From an uncultured Clostridiaceae bacterium (GTDB taxonomy: Bacteria; Bacillota; Clostridia; Clostridiales; Clostridiaceae), in contig CAMJGD010000001.1 in assembly GCA_946405135.1 (NCBI GenBank), positions 62,001-126,000 on the forward strand: a stretch of DNA of 64,000 bases, read 5' to 3'. The notes beneath the pieces are model-generated. The model saw only the letters and a list, made by a program, of their open reading frames with translations. It had not been told where the DNA came from and did not search any database. Made by a program: the position numbers and the translations under genes. Every line of letters begins with the position of its first letter. Position 1 is the stretch's first letter. Below, piece after piece: positions 44,906 through 54,551 of this stretch.

Positions 44906-45460
44906 TTAATGCTTTAAAGTATCTATATATGGATTTTCCCACACATTTAAAAATATATGCTCTTTGACATCCTTTTCAGGCTGATGAGCTTTTTCTTCTT
45001 CAGGAACTCCTATTGGAGTTATAGCTACTACTCTAAATTCCTGTGGTATATTTAATATGGATTTAAGTTTATTCTCATCTAGAGAACCAATCCAGCAGGT
45101 TCCATACCCCTCATTGGTGGCTGCTAAAACAAAATGCTCCATAGCTATAGCAGCATCTGCCATATAATATGCTTTTCCATCTACATCCCCTGACTTGCTA
45201 GGATCTGAAGCTATCACTGCTAACATAGGTGCTTCTTTTACTGCTCTTTTAGCACTATCATCTTTATTTAATATGGTCTCTGAAATTCTATCCTTTTCAT
45301 AACTATCATCTACCATAATAAATTTATAGCTGGTTTTATTTCTCCAAGAAGGGGCTCTCATAGCAGCATTTATAATTCTATTTAACTTATCCTGATCAAT
45401 GTTTTCTTTTTTAAAAGATTTTAAGCTTTTTCTTTTTTCAATTACCTCATAAAAGTCCAT
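44906..45460 (-). CDS. nitroreductase family protein
   Basis: This is a 184-residue FMN-dependent NAD(P)H oxidoreductase. It has the N-terminal EVIEKRKSLKSF (FMN phosphate-binding RRS-type motif), NAAMRAPSWRNKTSYKFI and the C-terminal EGYGTCWIGSL segment followed by IPQEFRVVAITPIG. All features are of the NfsA/NfsB-like fold. The natural substrate cannot be deduced. It precedes the EamA pseudogene by 7 bases. Confidence 0.88.
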   Translation of the reverse strand: MDFYEVIEKRKSLKSFKKENIDQDKLNRIINAAMRAPSWRNKTSYKFIMVDDSYEKDRISETILNKDDSAKRAVKEAPMLAVIASDPSKSGDVDGKAYYMADAAIAMEHFVLAATNEGYGTCWIGSLDENKLKSILNIPQEFRVVAITPIGVPEEEKAHQPEKDVKEHIFLNVWENPYIDTLKH

Positions 45461-45515
45461 ATAATCACACTCCTCAGAGTTATTATGCGTACCATATGGA
45501 TTTATTATACTTCAC

Positions 45516-46640
45516 TTATTTTGCTATGCTGCTAATGTTTTCATATAGATAATCTATAAGTTTATTCCAGTCAAATCTGTCTTTGCAAAGTTCATAGGTG
45601 AATTTTGACAACTCTTTAAAATCTTCTCTTTTAATATATTCTTCTAATGCTCCTTTTAAAGCCTCTTTATCTTTAGGTGGTACAAGCCTTCCATTATCTT
45701 TAATCACTATTTCCTTTGCTATACCTACATCTGTAGCAATGATTATATCTCCTAAAGCTGCAGCCTCTACAAAGGCAATACCAAAGCTTTCAAAATCTGA
45801 AGTTAAGGAAAATATTTTTGCTTTTAAATAATATTCATAAAGCTCTTTCCTTTGCTCTATATTTCCCTTAAAAATCACTTTTTCTTCGAGTTCAGGATTT
45901 TCATAGAAAAAGTTATCTATATAAGATTTAAACTCCTCTTCTATAGGACCAATAAGTATAAGCTTCCAATCCTCTCTTATTTCTTCATCTATGGATGCAA
46001 AAGCTTCCAGCAGCATTTTTGTATTTTTTTCTTCCGCTCCTATCCTAGCAACATTTAGTATTATGTTTTCTTTTAGACTGTAATCATATTTTATATTGAT
46101 GGAATTCAAATAATCATAATCTATGCCATTTGGCAAATTTATCATTTTGTGCTGCTGATTAGGTAAAAGTTCCTTTAGATTTAAAAAAATGCTTTGTTGT
46201 TCTACACTTATAAGATCTATTTTATTTAAAAATTTATTTAACAAGTCATAGGTAATTCTATTTAGCTTTAAAATCCTTTCTACAAGCTTATGGCTGCAAT
46301 CAAGTTTAAGATATATTTTACCTTTAGGATTATAATACTTATAGGTATAGGCATATATAACGGAACTCATAGTAACATGAAAAATATGAAGTACATCTAT
46401 ATTTTTAGCATTACTTTTTAAATATAATGCTCCATCTATACTAAAATTTTTTAATCTCCTTTTAACAAAATCTATTTTTAATCCTTTAACTTCATTTTCT
46501 ATATAGGGATACTCACCATTTTTATATGTAACTACAGTACTATGGTATCCATATCTTTCATAAAGCTTATAGGGTATCATTCCCATGTCTTTTATAAGAT
46601 TAACATTAGCTGTTTTTAAATATTGCATAGAATATCTCAT
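45516..46640 (-). CDS. glycosyltransferase, GT4/GT1 type
   Basis: The 374-residue protein has a GT-B fold. The C-terminal nucleotide-sugar domain shows VARIGAEEKNTKMLLEAFA and SDFESFGIAFVEAAALGDIIIATDVG, which includes the EX7E-type catalytic/donor motif. I start at ATG 46640, behind AAAGG; an upstream ATG at 46658 has no ribosome site. It is the last glycosyltransferase gene of the polysaccharide locus, 30 bases after the GT26 gene. Donor and acceptor are unknown. Confidence 0.85.
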   Translation of the reverse strand: MRYSMQYLKTANVNLIKDMGMIPYKLYERYGYHSTVVTYKNGEYPYIENEVKGLKIDFVKRRLKNFSIDGALYLKSNAKNIDVLHIFHVTMSSVIYAYTYKYYNPKGKIYLKLDCSHKLVERILKLNRITYDLLNKFLNKIDLISVEQQSIFLNLKELLPNQQHKMINLPNGIDYDYLNSINIKYDYSLKENIILNVARIGAEEKNTKMLLEAFASIDEEIREDWKLILIGPIEEEFKSYIDNFFYENPELEEKVIFKGNIEQRKELYEYYLKAKIFSLTSDFESFGIAFVEAAALGDIIIATDVGIAKEIVIKDNGRLVPPKDKEALKGALEEYIKREDFKELSKFTYELCKDRFDWNKLIDYLYENISSIAK

Positions 46641-46674
46641 AAGAATTTCCTTTCCCATAATTTAAGTAATTCTG

Positions 46675-47382
46675 TTATTTATAGGTAATAGCTTTAAATA
46701 TAAATTTAGGTATAGAACCTAATCTTCTTATTCTTGCTGGTTCTTTTAAAACCCTGTAAAGCCACTCTAAGCCTATATTTATCATCCATTTAGGTGCTCT
46801 TTTTACTTCTCCGGCAAATACATCAAAACTGCCGCCTACGCCCATGAAAATTGTGCAAGGAAGCTTATCCATATAATTTGCTATAAATAATTCTTGTTTA
46901 GGACATCCCATGGCCACAAAAATTCCATAAGGCTTTTTTTCTTTAATATCATCTAATATAGCTTCACAATTTTTTATATCAAAATACCCATCATGACTTC
47001 CTGCTATTTTTATTTTAGGATATCTATTCTTAATATTTACTATGCATTTATCTAATACATCTTGCTTTGTCCCCAATAGATAAATAGATTTATTTTGTTC
47101 ACTGCATATTTTGATTATATCTTCCATTATTTCAATACCAGCTATTTTTTCTTTTATATTTTTATGCAAAATTTTTGCAGAAATAATAACTCCAATACCA
47201 TCCGGTATTATTATACTATTTCCACTTTTAAAATTTTGTAGTAGCAGTGGATCATTCATGCCATTGTAAAGCACTTCAGGATTCCCTGATATAATATGAA
47301 TTTTGTGATCACTTTTAAATATACTTTGCAAAAGTTCATTTCTATCCCCGCAATATATATCGTATCCAAGTATATTTACCAT
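46675..47382 (-). CDS. WecG/TagA/CpsF-family glycosyltransferase (GT26)
   Basis: GT26 enzymes add ManNAc- or related residues to a lipid-linked sugar. The 235-residue protein has the family signatures IIPDGIGVIISAKIL (catalytic Asp region), IYLLGTKQDVLDKC, GSHDGYFD, VAMGCPKQELFIANY and GVGGSFDVFAGEVKRAPKW, ending in the C-terminal helix WLYRVLKEPARIRRL. It lies between the polymerase/ligase and the terminal glycosyltransferase, 13 bases after the former. Confidence 0.9.
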   Translation of the reverse strand: MVNILGYDIYCGDRNELLQSIFKSDHKIHIISGNPEVLYNGMNDPLLLQNFKSGNSIIIPDGIGVIISAKILHKNIKEKIAGIEIMEDIIKICSEQNKSIYLLGTKQDVLDKCIVNIKNRYPKIKIAGSHDGYFDIKNCEAILDDIKEKKPYGIFVAMGCPKQELFIANYMDKLPCTIFMGVGGSFDVFAGEVKRAPKWMINIGLEWLYRVLKEPARIRRLGSIPKFIFKAITYK

Positions 47383-47394
47383 ACATTACACCTA

Positions 47395-48642
47395 CTAACT
47401 TATTTTGTATATATTTTGTATTAAAGATTCTGCTAAGAAAACTAAAATCCAAAAAGCAATGGCTACTTGAGGTACAAATAAAATATTATCAAATATATTA
47501 AGAAAAATCATGACTATAGCTGAAGTCAAAAATCCTGTATAAAAATATTTAAAATAATCTTCTGATTTTTTAAATACACAGATCAAATCCTTTATTATAC
47601 TAAAAATAATAAATACAAATGTTATAAATCCGAATAAGCCCAATTCACTGAATACCTTTAAGTAAGAATTGTGAGAAGGAAATTCTGATATTCCTTCCAT
47701 TTTAAGCTCTGGATACTTCATAACATAACTATCATATAAGGCAGAAAAGTTGCCATTTCCTACTCCGCTTAATGGATGCTCTTTTATCATTTTTAAAGCA
47801 GTTTTCCATATATTTAATCTAGATATATTTTGTGAGCTATCTTTAAACTGTTTTATTCTTTCCATAACAGAAGGAATAGAAAAAGCTGCTACTCCTCCTA
47901 ATAGTATAGCAATTATAAACTTCCAGCTATATATTATAGCCATAAATACTAATCCAATACCAAAAGCAAGCCAAGAATTTCTAGAATAAGTTAGTATAAG
48001 ATTTATAACTGTTAAAACTGCATTTATACCATAAAAAGCTTTTTTCTTTTTATTATCTTCATATAAATATAGCATAAAACAAGGAAATATACTCATAGCT
48101 AAATAAGCACCAAAAGAATTAGGATTGCCCAAAGTAGCTTCTACTCTTGGTCTGTTTTCTAAAATAACTGCATAAGTTGAAACTCCTATCTTAGTAAAAT
48201 ACTGGAGTATACCTATAATATTTAGTGCAAAAGTAGAAAAAATAAAAACTTCTAATATTAGTTTTATACTGTTTTTATCATTTATTTCATTTAATATAAA
48301 ACAGCCGATTAAAATATATGAAAGAAATCTAATAGCTTCATTTAAAGCAATTCCTTTGTATGCTGAATAAGATACAGAAATTATCATAATTATGAAAAGT
48401 AAATTCATTCCTGCTATTAATTTATTTTTTTTAAGTCTTTTAAATTTAAATTTCAAATATAGTTTTTTATTATTTATCTGCATAATAAATGCAAAATAAC
48501 TTAAAAATAGAATAATGAACATTGCATCACCATAACTAAATTTTTTATATATTTTTAAATTTGATGGCAATATTATAGATGCTATCATATAAATAGCAAA
48601 TAAATTTCTCAGTATTCTCCTATGCTTTTTTGTCATATACAT
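47395..48642 (-). CDS. O-antigen ligase/polymerase family membrane protein (Wzy/WaaL-like)
   Basis: The 415-residue protein has 10-12 hydrophobic segments. The Wzy_C signature region appears as GNPNSFGAYLAMSI and WKTALKMIKEHPLSGVGNGNF, then EFPSHNSYLKVFSELG with the conserved HN. Such proteins polymerise repeat units or ligate glycans to an acceptor. I start at ATG 48642, 7 bases after GGGAGG. As the only such gene in the locus it is the best candidate for the polymerase. A flippase (Wzx) is not found in the window. Confidence 0.85.
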   Translation of the reverse strand: MYMTKKHRRILRNLFAIYMIASIILPSNLKIYKKFSYGDAMFIILFLSYFAFIMQINNKKLYLKFKFKRLKKNKLIAGMNLLFIIMIISVSYSAYKGIALNEAIRFLSYILIGCFILNEINDKNSIKLILEVFIFSTFALNIIGILQYFTKIGVSTYAVILENRPRVEATLGNPNSFGAYLAMSIFPCFMLYLYEDNKKKKAFYGINAVLTVINLILTYSRNSWLAFGIGLVFMAIIYSWKFIIAILLGGVAAFSIPSVMERIKQFKDSSQNISRLNIWKTALKMIKEHPLSGVGNGNFSALYDSYVMKYPELKMEGISEFPSHNSYLKVFSELGLFGFITFVFIIFSIIKDLICVFKKSEDYFKYFYTGFLTSAIVMIFLNIFDNILFVPQVAIAFWILVFLAESLIQNIYKIS

Positions 48643-48682
48643 TATTATTCCTCCCATTTAACTTTAGCAAATTAACCCCCAC

Positions 48683-49771
48683 TTATCTGTATACTTCTCT
48701 TGTATTATCTATACAGCTTTCTATAGAATATTTTTTTATACAGTTTTCATAAGCTAAATCAGCTTTATGTTTTGCCTCTTCTCTATTATTTATTATATAA
48801 ATCATGGACTCCTTGAGTTTAGTAGAATCTTCTTTATCTACAAGAAGCCCAAATTCCCCATTTCCCAGCAGTTCAGGTACTGCACCTACTTTAGTAGCTA
48901 TAATAGGGATTTTATTTTTAATTGCTTCAAGTATAACATAAGGAAACCCTTCTTTAACAGAGGACATCACAAAACAATCAAGTGTTTTTAATATTTTTTC
49001 TGCATCCTGTCTATAGCCTAAAAATTCAATATTCTTATTATTTTCGGCTAACTTTTCCATAGAATCTTTCAATTCTCCATCCCCTATTAAAATTAACTGA
49101 GCTTTATACCCTTCATAAATTAAGTCATTAAAGGCTTGAATCAAGTACTTATGACCTTTTGTTGCATAAAAGTTTGCTACTAATCCAAAAGTAATACTAT
49201 CCATAGTACTTGATTTTTCATATTCAATGCTGTGTTCTTTAAAATCTATGCCATTTGGTATATATACAATATTTTTATTTGGTTTCATATTGTATTTTTT
49301 TGAAAGCATTACATCCTTAGGATCCACACATATAATAGTATGGGTGTTTTTCGCTTCATGTTTTTCTATAAATTTGTATATACTTTTTTTAATAGCATTC
49401 ATAGGTTCATTAAATACAAATCCATGAGCAGTAAATACTATATTATTTATTCCTGCTTTTTTAGCTGCCTCTCTTCCTAATACTCCTGCTTTTGAACTAT
49501 GACAATGTACAATATCATATTTATTTTTTTTAAATTCTTTAGTTAAAAATCTATATGCCTTATAATCTTTTAAAGGACTTATCTCCCTTACCATATCTTC
49601 TACCTTTACATGCTTTATACCTAAAGCATGAAGCTTATCTAGCATATCCCCTTCGCCACCTGAATATACTGTTATATCGTATTCACTTTTAAAATTGTCG
49701 CATAACAGAAGAATATTCTTCTGGGCGCCTCCCATTTCTGATTGAGTTATAACATAAGCAATTTTTTTCAT
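48683..49771 (-). CDS. glycosyltransferase family 4
   Basis: The 362-residue GT-B glycosyltransferase begins MKKIAYVITQSEMGGAQKN, a typical GT4 glycine-rich start, and has GLVANFYATKGHKYLIQAF and SSVKEGFPYVILEAIKNKIPIIATKVGAVPELL (quoted in part: EGFPYVILEAIKNKIP), the donor-binding EX7E motif. I use ATG 49771, 7 bases after AAGGAGC, not the open frame up to 49831, which would start inside a terminator hairpin. It follows the phosphoglycosyl transferase gene across that hairpin. Confidence 0.88.
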   Translation of the reverse strand: MKKIAYVITQSEMGGAQKNILLLCDNFKSEYDITVYSGGEGDMLDKLHALGIKHVKVEDMVREISPLKDYKAYRFLTKEFKKNKYDIVHCHSSKAGVLGREAAKKAGINNIVFTAHGFVFNEPMNAIKKSIYKFIEKHEAKNTHTIICVDPKDVMLSKKYNMKPNKNIVYIPNGIDFKEHSIEYEKSSTMDSITFGLVANFYATKGHKYLIQAFNDLIYEGYKAQLILIGDGELKDSMEKLAENNKNIEFLGYRQDAEKILKTLDCFVMSSVKEGFPYVILEAIKNKIPIIATKVGAVPELLGNGEFGLLVDKEDSTKLKESMIYIINNREEAKHKADLAYENCIKKYSIESCIDNTREVYR

Positions 49772-49807
49772 TTTCATGCTCCTTCTAGTATACTTATTTA
49801 AATTATA

Positions 49808-49838
49808 AAAGATATTGAGGTAAAATCTCAATATCTTT
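49808..49838 (-). terminator. terminator/attenuator inside the polysaccharide locus
   Basis: AAAGATATTGAG (49808-49819) pairs perfectly with CTCAATATCTTT (49827-49838) around a 7-base loop. It sits 6 bases after the stop of the phosphoglycosyl transferase gene and before the next glycosyltransferase. Transcripts may stop here or partly read through. Confidence 0.65.
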
Positions 49839-49843
49839 AAATA

Positions 49844-51232
49844 TTATTCTCTATCAATTACTATTTCTGAATTTTGTTTTTCTAAATAGTCCAGAAGCTT
49901 CTCCTCTTTTTTTACACCTTCTGAGCTTTCCTTTATAAACATTATCTTAATGGTTTGAAGTATAAGCTTCATATCTAACCATAAAGAATAATTTTTTATA
50001 TATATTATATCATATCTTACCTTATCCTCTGGAGTAGTACTATACTTCCCTAAAACTTGAGCGAGTCCTGTAAGTCCAGCTTTTACTATAGTTCTATACT
50101 TATAATCTGGAATTTCCTTTTTAAACTTTTCAACAAAATAAGGTCTTTCAGGACGTGGTCCTACTACACTCATATCTCCTTTAAGTATATTAAAGAATTG
50201 AGGCAGTTCATCTATTCTAGTAGATCTCATTATTCTGCCTACTTTAGTTATCCTAGGATCATCTTCTCCAGCCAAGGTAGGTCCCGTAAGCTTTTCTGCA
50301 TTCATAACCATAGTTCTAAATTTAAGAACATTAAAAGTTTTTTCATCTATAGTAACTCTTTCCTGTTTATAAAATATACTTCCTCCATCTGTCAGCTTTA
50401 TAGCAATAGAAAATATTATCATAATAGGACTAGTAATGATAATACCAACCAAAGAAATAACTATGTCTAAAATCCTTTTTAAAAAAGTTTGTTCTATAGT
50501 AAGTCCCAGCTTTTGAACTTTAAACATAGGTATATCATCAGCTCTATTTAGTTTAGAGTCTAATATAGCTATTTCATATATATCTGGGATTATATATATA
50601 CTTTTTCTATCCAAAATACACTTATCTACAATATTACGTTTTATTTCATACTCTACATCACTACATATAAACACTACATCTACATTTTCAAGATAACTAT
50701 TTAAATTTCTACACTTACTGGTACATATATACTTTATATTATAAAGATCACTTTGTTTAGAAAGTATTTTTTTAGTTAAATATTCGAGTGAACTGTTACC
50801 TATTATTAGAGAATTCTTAATTCCATGCTTTTTTCTTTTTATCTTCCATACTATATTTCTCCATACCACTAGTAAAAAATACTGAATAAAGGAGCTTATT
50901 ATAAGCACACTTCTTGGATAAGCAAATCCTCTAGCAAAAAATGTTATAAAAGCTGTAGTTATAAAAAGTGCAATTATAGTAAGTGTTATAGAATAAATTA
51001 TCTCCCCAGTACCTTTTTTTAATATATCATTAAGTCCAAATACATACATAAAAATAAGATAAGATATTATAATAAATGGAATTATATTTATAAACGGTTC
51101 TATATTAAATGATGGTGGATGAAAATTAAATTTAATCATAAATGCTAAATAAACTGAAAAGATAATTAAAATTGAATCTACCACATAGGTTCCAATCTTA
51201 AAAATTTCAGTTACAAGATTATTCTTTTTCAT
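49844..51232 (-). CDS. polyprenyl phosphoglycosyl transferase (initiating sugar transferase)
   Basis: This enzyme starts the repeat unit by moving a hexose-1-phosphate to undecaprenyl phosphate. The 462-residue protein has four N-terminal membrane helices (15-120), a Rossmann-like middle region (CoA-binding-like) and a catalytic C-terminal domain with a further membrane helix near 265 (VISLVGIIITSPIMIIFSIAI). The signatures are KQERVTIDEKTFNVLKFRTMV, STRIDELPQFFNILKGDMSVVGPRPERP and KAGLTGLAQV (quoted in parts). I use ATG 51232, behind AAGGAGTG. Confidence 0.9.
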   Translation of the reverse strand: MKKNNLVTEIFKIGTYVVDSILIIFSVYLAFMIKFNFHPPSFNIEPFINIIPFIIISYLIFMYVFGLNDILKKGTGEIIYSITLTIIALFITTAFITFFARGFAYPRSVLIISSFIQYFLLVVWRNIVWKIKRKKHGIKNSLIIGNSSLEYLTKKILSKQSDLYNIKYICTSKCRNLNSYLENVDVVFICSDVEYEIKRNIVDKCILDRKSIYIIPDIYEIAILDSKLNRADDIPMFKVQKLGLTIEQTFLKRILDIVISLVGIIITSPIMIIFSIAIKLTDGGSIFYKQERVTIDEKTFNVLKFRTMVMNAEKLTGPTLAGEDDPRITKVGRIMRSTRIDELPQFFNILKGDMSVVGPRPERPYFVEKFKKEIPDYKYRTIVKAGLTGLAQVLGKYSTTPEDKVRYDIIYIKNYSLWLDMKLILQTIKIMFIKESSEGVKKEEKLLDYLEKQNSEIVIDRE

Positions 51233-51342
51233 ATTACACTCCTTAAACTTAAATTTCATAATTTATTTTATACTTTAATAAAATTTAAGTCAATTTTTCT
51301 CATATCAATATATACGTAAAAAAATGGAATAAGGTACTCTAA

Positions 51343-51377
51343 AAAAATAATTTAGCCTTAAAGACTAAATTATTTTT
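51343..51377 (-). terminator. terminator downstream of galU
   Basis: AAAAATAATTTAG (51343-51355) and CTAAATTATTTTT (51365-51377) form a 13-bp stem, AT-rich, with T/A flanks. It lies about 100 bases after the galU stop and ahead of the phosphoglycosyl transferase gene. Confidence 0.6.
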
Positions 51378-51473
51378 ACTAATTATACAAAACTTTTACT
51401 AAACTATTTATTTTACAGAAAACTAAGTAAAATTTTCGTACTAATAACAACTTTACTTTAAAAGTATGTTTAA

Positions 51474-52385
51474 CTATTTATCCATATTTGATACTCTTTC
51501 ATATAGTTCTCTAAATTCATCTTTATACTTGATACCTAAAAGATATTTCATAAAGCTTTCATTTAAATCTTTTCTCTTTAGTGCAAACTCTACATTTGCT
51601 TCTAGAAATCCTTGTTTATCTCCTACATCATATCTTCTTCCTTCAAAATTATATGCATACATAGCTTCTAAATTAATAAGCTCTTTTAATGCATCTGTTA
51701 ATTGAATTTCTCCGCCTTTACCTGGTTTTGTACTTGCTAAAATATCAAATATCTGTGGAGTAATGATGTATCTTCCAAGTATAGCCACATTAGAAGGTGC
51801 TTCTTCTACCTTTGGCTTTTCAACTAAATCTTTAACTTTATAAACTCTTTCTTCTATATGTATTCCTTTTACTATACCATATTTATGAACATCTTTTTTT
51901 GGTACTTCCTGCACTCCAAGAATAGTAGTTTTAAATTCATTATAGCAATTAATAAGCTGTTTTAAACAAGGCACCTCACTGTCTACCACATCGTCTCCAA
52001 GCATTACTGCAAAAGGTTCATTTCCAACAAAAGTTCTAGCACAGCTTATAGCATGCCCTAATCCTTTTGGTTCCTTTTGTCTTATATAATGTATATTGGC
52101 CATATTCGAAATATCTTTTACAAGTTTTAACAATTCATCTTTTCCTGTACATTCTAACTCCTGTTCAAGTTCTACAGATTTATCAAAATGATCTTCTATG
52201 GCTCTTTTATTTCTTCCAGTTATTATTAGTATCTCCTCTATACCTGATTGAACTGCTTCTTCTATTATATATTGTATAGTAGGTTTATCGACTATGGGTA
52301 GCATCTCTTTAGGTTGCGCTTTTGTAGCTGGAAGAAATCTTGTTCCTAAACCAGCCGCTGGTATTATAGCTTTCTTTACTTGCAT
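51474..52385 (-). CDS. galU: UTP--glucose-1-phosphate uridylyltransferase
   Basis: GalU makes UDP-glucose for the polysaccharide. The 303-residue protein begins MQVKKAIIPAAGLGTRFLPA with the nucleotide-binding GLGTRFLP loop, then KEMLPIVDKPTIQYIIEEAV, VMLGDDVVDSE and EKPKVEEAPSNVAILGRYI. I start at ATG 52385, where the family begins; the open frame to 52418 overlaps the CpsB-like gene. Its position between the CpsB phosphatase and the phosphoglycosyl transferase ties it to EPS synthesis. Confidence 0.94.
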   Translation of the reverse strand: MQVKKAIIPAAGLGTRFLPATKAQPKEMLPIVDKPTIQYIIEEAVQSGIEEILIITGRNKRAIEDHFDKSVELEQELECTGKDELLKLVKDISNMANIHYIRQKEPKGLGHAISCARTFVGNEPFAVMLGDDVVDSEVPCLKQLINCYNEFKTTILGVQEVPKKDVHKYGIVKGIHIEERVYKVKDLVEKPKVEEAPSNVAILGRYIITPQIFDILASTKPGKGGEIQLTDALKELINLEAMYAYNFEGRRYDVGDKQGFLEANVEFALKRKDLNESFMKYLLGIKYKDEFRELYERVSNMDK

Positions 52386-52410
52386 TGTAGGAAGGCCCCT
52401 TTCCAATATT

Positions 52411-53166
52411 TTACCCAAATATATGAAAAAAGCTTCTCTTTCTTTTAATCTTTTTTATATCTGGGATTTCTATATCTTTATTTTGAACTATTTTCTTTTC
52501 ATTATTCAATATACAATTAAATAAATATTCATTTTCTTTTTTTATTATATCAAAAGCTTGCTTTATATCAGTTTTTCTTTTTTCATTATTATGACCATCG
52601 CTACCTAATATATGTACCATATTTTTACTTAAAAGATTATCGGCAAATTTTTTTACATATGAACCATATAATCCTGTTAAACTTCCAGAATTCATCTGTA
52701 CTATAGTTCCCTGCTCTATTAAGTTTACTAACAATTCTTCATTTTTAATTATAGCAAGATTTCTTTCTGGATGAGCTATTATAGGTAAAGCACCAAGCAG
52801 CCTAAGTTCATAAAATATGTCTTCAGTATACACTGGAAACTCTCGCATAGGAAGTTCTATTAAGAGATATCTAGTGTCATTAATTCCCCAAATCTTTTTT
52901 TGCTTATATAATTCAGGAATATTAGGATTAATATATAGCTCTAACCCTGTTAATATATTAATATGAGGATATTTTTTCTTTACCACTTCTAGTATTTCAT
53001 CATAATCTTTTCTAGAAATTTCAAATTCATCCGCTATATAATGTGGTGTAGCACAAATAAGTTCTGTGCCTTCATTCTTAGCATTGCTCAGCATATCTAC
53101 TGTCATGTCAATATCTTTTGAGCCATCATCAACACCAGGGATTATATGACTATGAAAATCTATCAT
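52411..53166 (-). CDS. CpsB/YwqE-type tyrosine-protein phosphatase (PHP domain)
   Basis: This manganese-dependent phosphatase dephosphorylates the CpsD/YwqD tyrosine kinase. The 251-residue protein starts MIDFHSHIIPGVDDGSKD, whose HSH and D are metal ligands, and has ATPHYIADEF, the GLELYIN Glu, AHPERN and LGSDGHN, completing the PHP metal-binding set. It follows the kinase gene by 18 bases, the usual order in capsule loci. Confidence 0.92.
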   Translation of the reverse strand: MIDFHSHIIPGVDDGSKDIDMTVDMLSNAKNEGTELICATPHYIADEFEISRKDYDEILEVVKKKYPHINILTGLELYINPNIPELYKQKKIWGINDTRYLLIELPMREFPVYTEDIFYELRLLGALPIIAHPERNLAIIKNEELLVNLIEQGTIVQMNSGSLTGLYGSYVKKFADNLLSKNMVHILGSDGHNNEKRKTDIKQAFDIIKKENEYLFNCILNNEKKIVQNKDIEIPDIKKIKRKRSFFHIFG

Positions 53167-53184
53167 ACCTAATTACCTCTCTTT

Positions 53185-53868
53185 TTAATCACTGCTACCA
53201 TAGTAGCCATAATACTTACCATAGTAGTTATCTTCTGAGTGATCCGGCACTTTATTCATTATAACCCCTACAATTTTACTTCCAACTTTATCTATAAGTG
53301 ATTTAGCTTTCACTAAAGCTGCTTTTTCAGAAACTCCATAAGCAGCAAGCAATAATACACCATCACACAGGGATGATATGATTTGAGAATCAGTTACAGC
53401 TAATACTGGTGGTGAATCTATAAGTATGAAATCAAAAATCTTTTCAAATTCCTGAATTATTGCCTTCATCTTTTTAGAGCCTAAAAGTTCTGAAGGATTA
53501 GGTGGGGTTGGACCACTTGTTAACACATATAAATTATTAATTTCTGTAGATAATATACATTCTTCTATTTTAGTATTTTGAGTTAATATATTTGTCAATC
53601 CGCGAGAATTAGATACCGCTACTTTTTTATGTATAGTTGGCTTCCTTAAGTCACAGTCCAACAATAATACTTTTTTACCACTTTGTGCAATGGTAATAGC
53701 TAAATTAACTAACACAGTGCTTTTACCTTCACCTGGTGCAGAAGAAGTTATTAGTATAGTTTTCATTTCACCATCTAGTGAAGAAAATTGTATATTAGTT
53801 CTTAATGTTCTAAAAGCTTCTGCTGCTCTAGACTTTGGATTATTAACAGATATCATATTTTTTAGCAT
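53185..53868 (-). CDS. CpsD/YwqD-type protein-tyrosine kinase (BY-kinase)
   Basis: The 227-residue cytoplasmic BY-kinase has Walker A SSAPGEGKST, Walker A' LLLDCDLRKPT and Walker B FILIDSPP. The C-terminus ends in a tyrosine-rich cluster (NYYGKYYGYYGSSD) that is autophosphorylated in this family. It needs the separate membrane activator encoded next door (Wzz/CpsC-like). I start at ATG 53868 behind GAGGTG. The kinase cycle with the CpsB phosphatase controls polymer export or length. Confidence 0.92.
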   Translation of the reverse strand: MLKNMISVNNPKSRAAEAFRTLRTNIQFSSLDGEMKTILITSSAPGEGKSTVLVNLAITIAQSGKKVLLLDCDLRKPTIHKKVAVSNSRGLTNILTQNTKIEECILSTEINNLYVLTSGPTPPNPSELLGSKKMKAIIQEFEKIFDFILIDSPPVLAVTDSQIISSLCDGVLLLAAYGVSEKAALVKAKSLIDKVGSKIVGVIMNKVPDHSEDNYYGKYYGYYGSSD

Positions 53869-53879
53869 AAAACTCACCT

Positions 53880-54551
53880 CTAATCATTATCTTCAACTAA
53901 TGGTATAACTCCTATTACTGGAATTCCTAATATTTTTTCTATATCTTCTTGCGTTTTTAATGTATTATCTAAATATTCTATTAAAAATGCTACTCCTATA
54001 GAAATCATAATTCCTAAAAATAAAGCAATTGCCATGTTTAGTAATGGTTTAGGACTATCTTGTTTTGTTGGCAACATAGCTTCATCAAGCAATTGAACAT
54101 TGTCAACATTTTTAACCTGCTTACTTATATCTTTTAATGACTTCGCCATTTGATTTGCTATATCTCTCGCCTGTTTAGGATCTCTAGATTTAACTGTAAT
54201 TGTTAAAAACTCTGTATCCCCTTTAGGTGAAATAGATATGGAAGATAGCAATTCATTAGGCATCATATTTAAATTTAACTTTTTTATTACATCTTCAGCT
54301 ACAGTTCTTGATTTTGCAAGTTCACTATAGGTTTTTACCATCTTCTGATACATCATAACATCATTATAATTTAATTTTGGGTCTGTATTAGAATTTTCGC
54401 TTCTTCCTATTATAACAGATATATCTGACTTATAAACAGGTTTTATTATAAAATAGCTAAATACAGCACTTACTAATATACATGCTAATGTAATAGCAAT
54501 TATTAATGACATTCTCTTCTTTATTATGTTATAGCATTCTCTTAAATCCAT
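53880..54551 (-). CDS. Wzz/CpsC-type chain-length regulator and kinase activator
   Basis: The 223-residue membrane protein has two membrane helices (about residues 17-37 and 168-190) flanking an extracellular coiled Wzz domain, with the proline-rich PTKQDSPKP before the second helix. This is the Gram-positive CpsC/YwqC layout, whose cytoplasmic tail activates the CpsD kinase. It directly precedes cpsD (about 10 bases) and overlaps the end of the TPR gene. Confidence 0.9.
   Translation of the reverse strand: MDLRECYNIIKKRMSLIIAITLACILVSAVFSYFIIKPVYKSDISVIIGRSENSNTDPKLNYNDVMMYQKMVKTYSELAKSRTVAEDVIKKLNLNMMPNELLSSISISPKGDTEFLTITVKSRDPKQARDIANQMAKSLKDISKQVKNVDNVQLLDEAMLPTKQDSPKPLLNMAIALFLGIMISIGVAFLIEYLDNTLKTQEDIEKILGIPVIGVIPLVEDND

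Noticed and set aside
50057-50470. 137-residue plus-strand open frame opposite the phosphoglycosyl transferase gene
   Set aside because: Low-complexity Ser/Tyr-rich antisense frame; no start signal.
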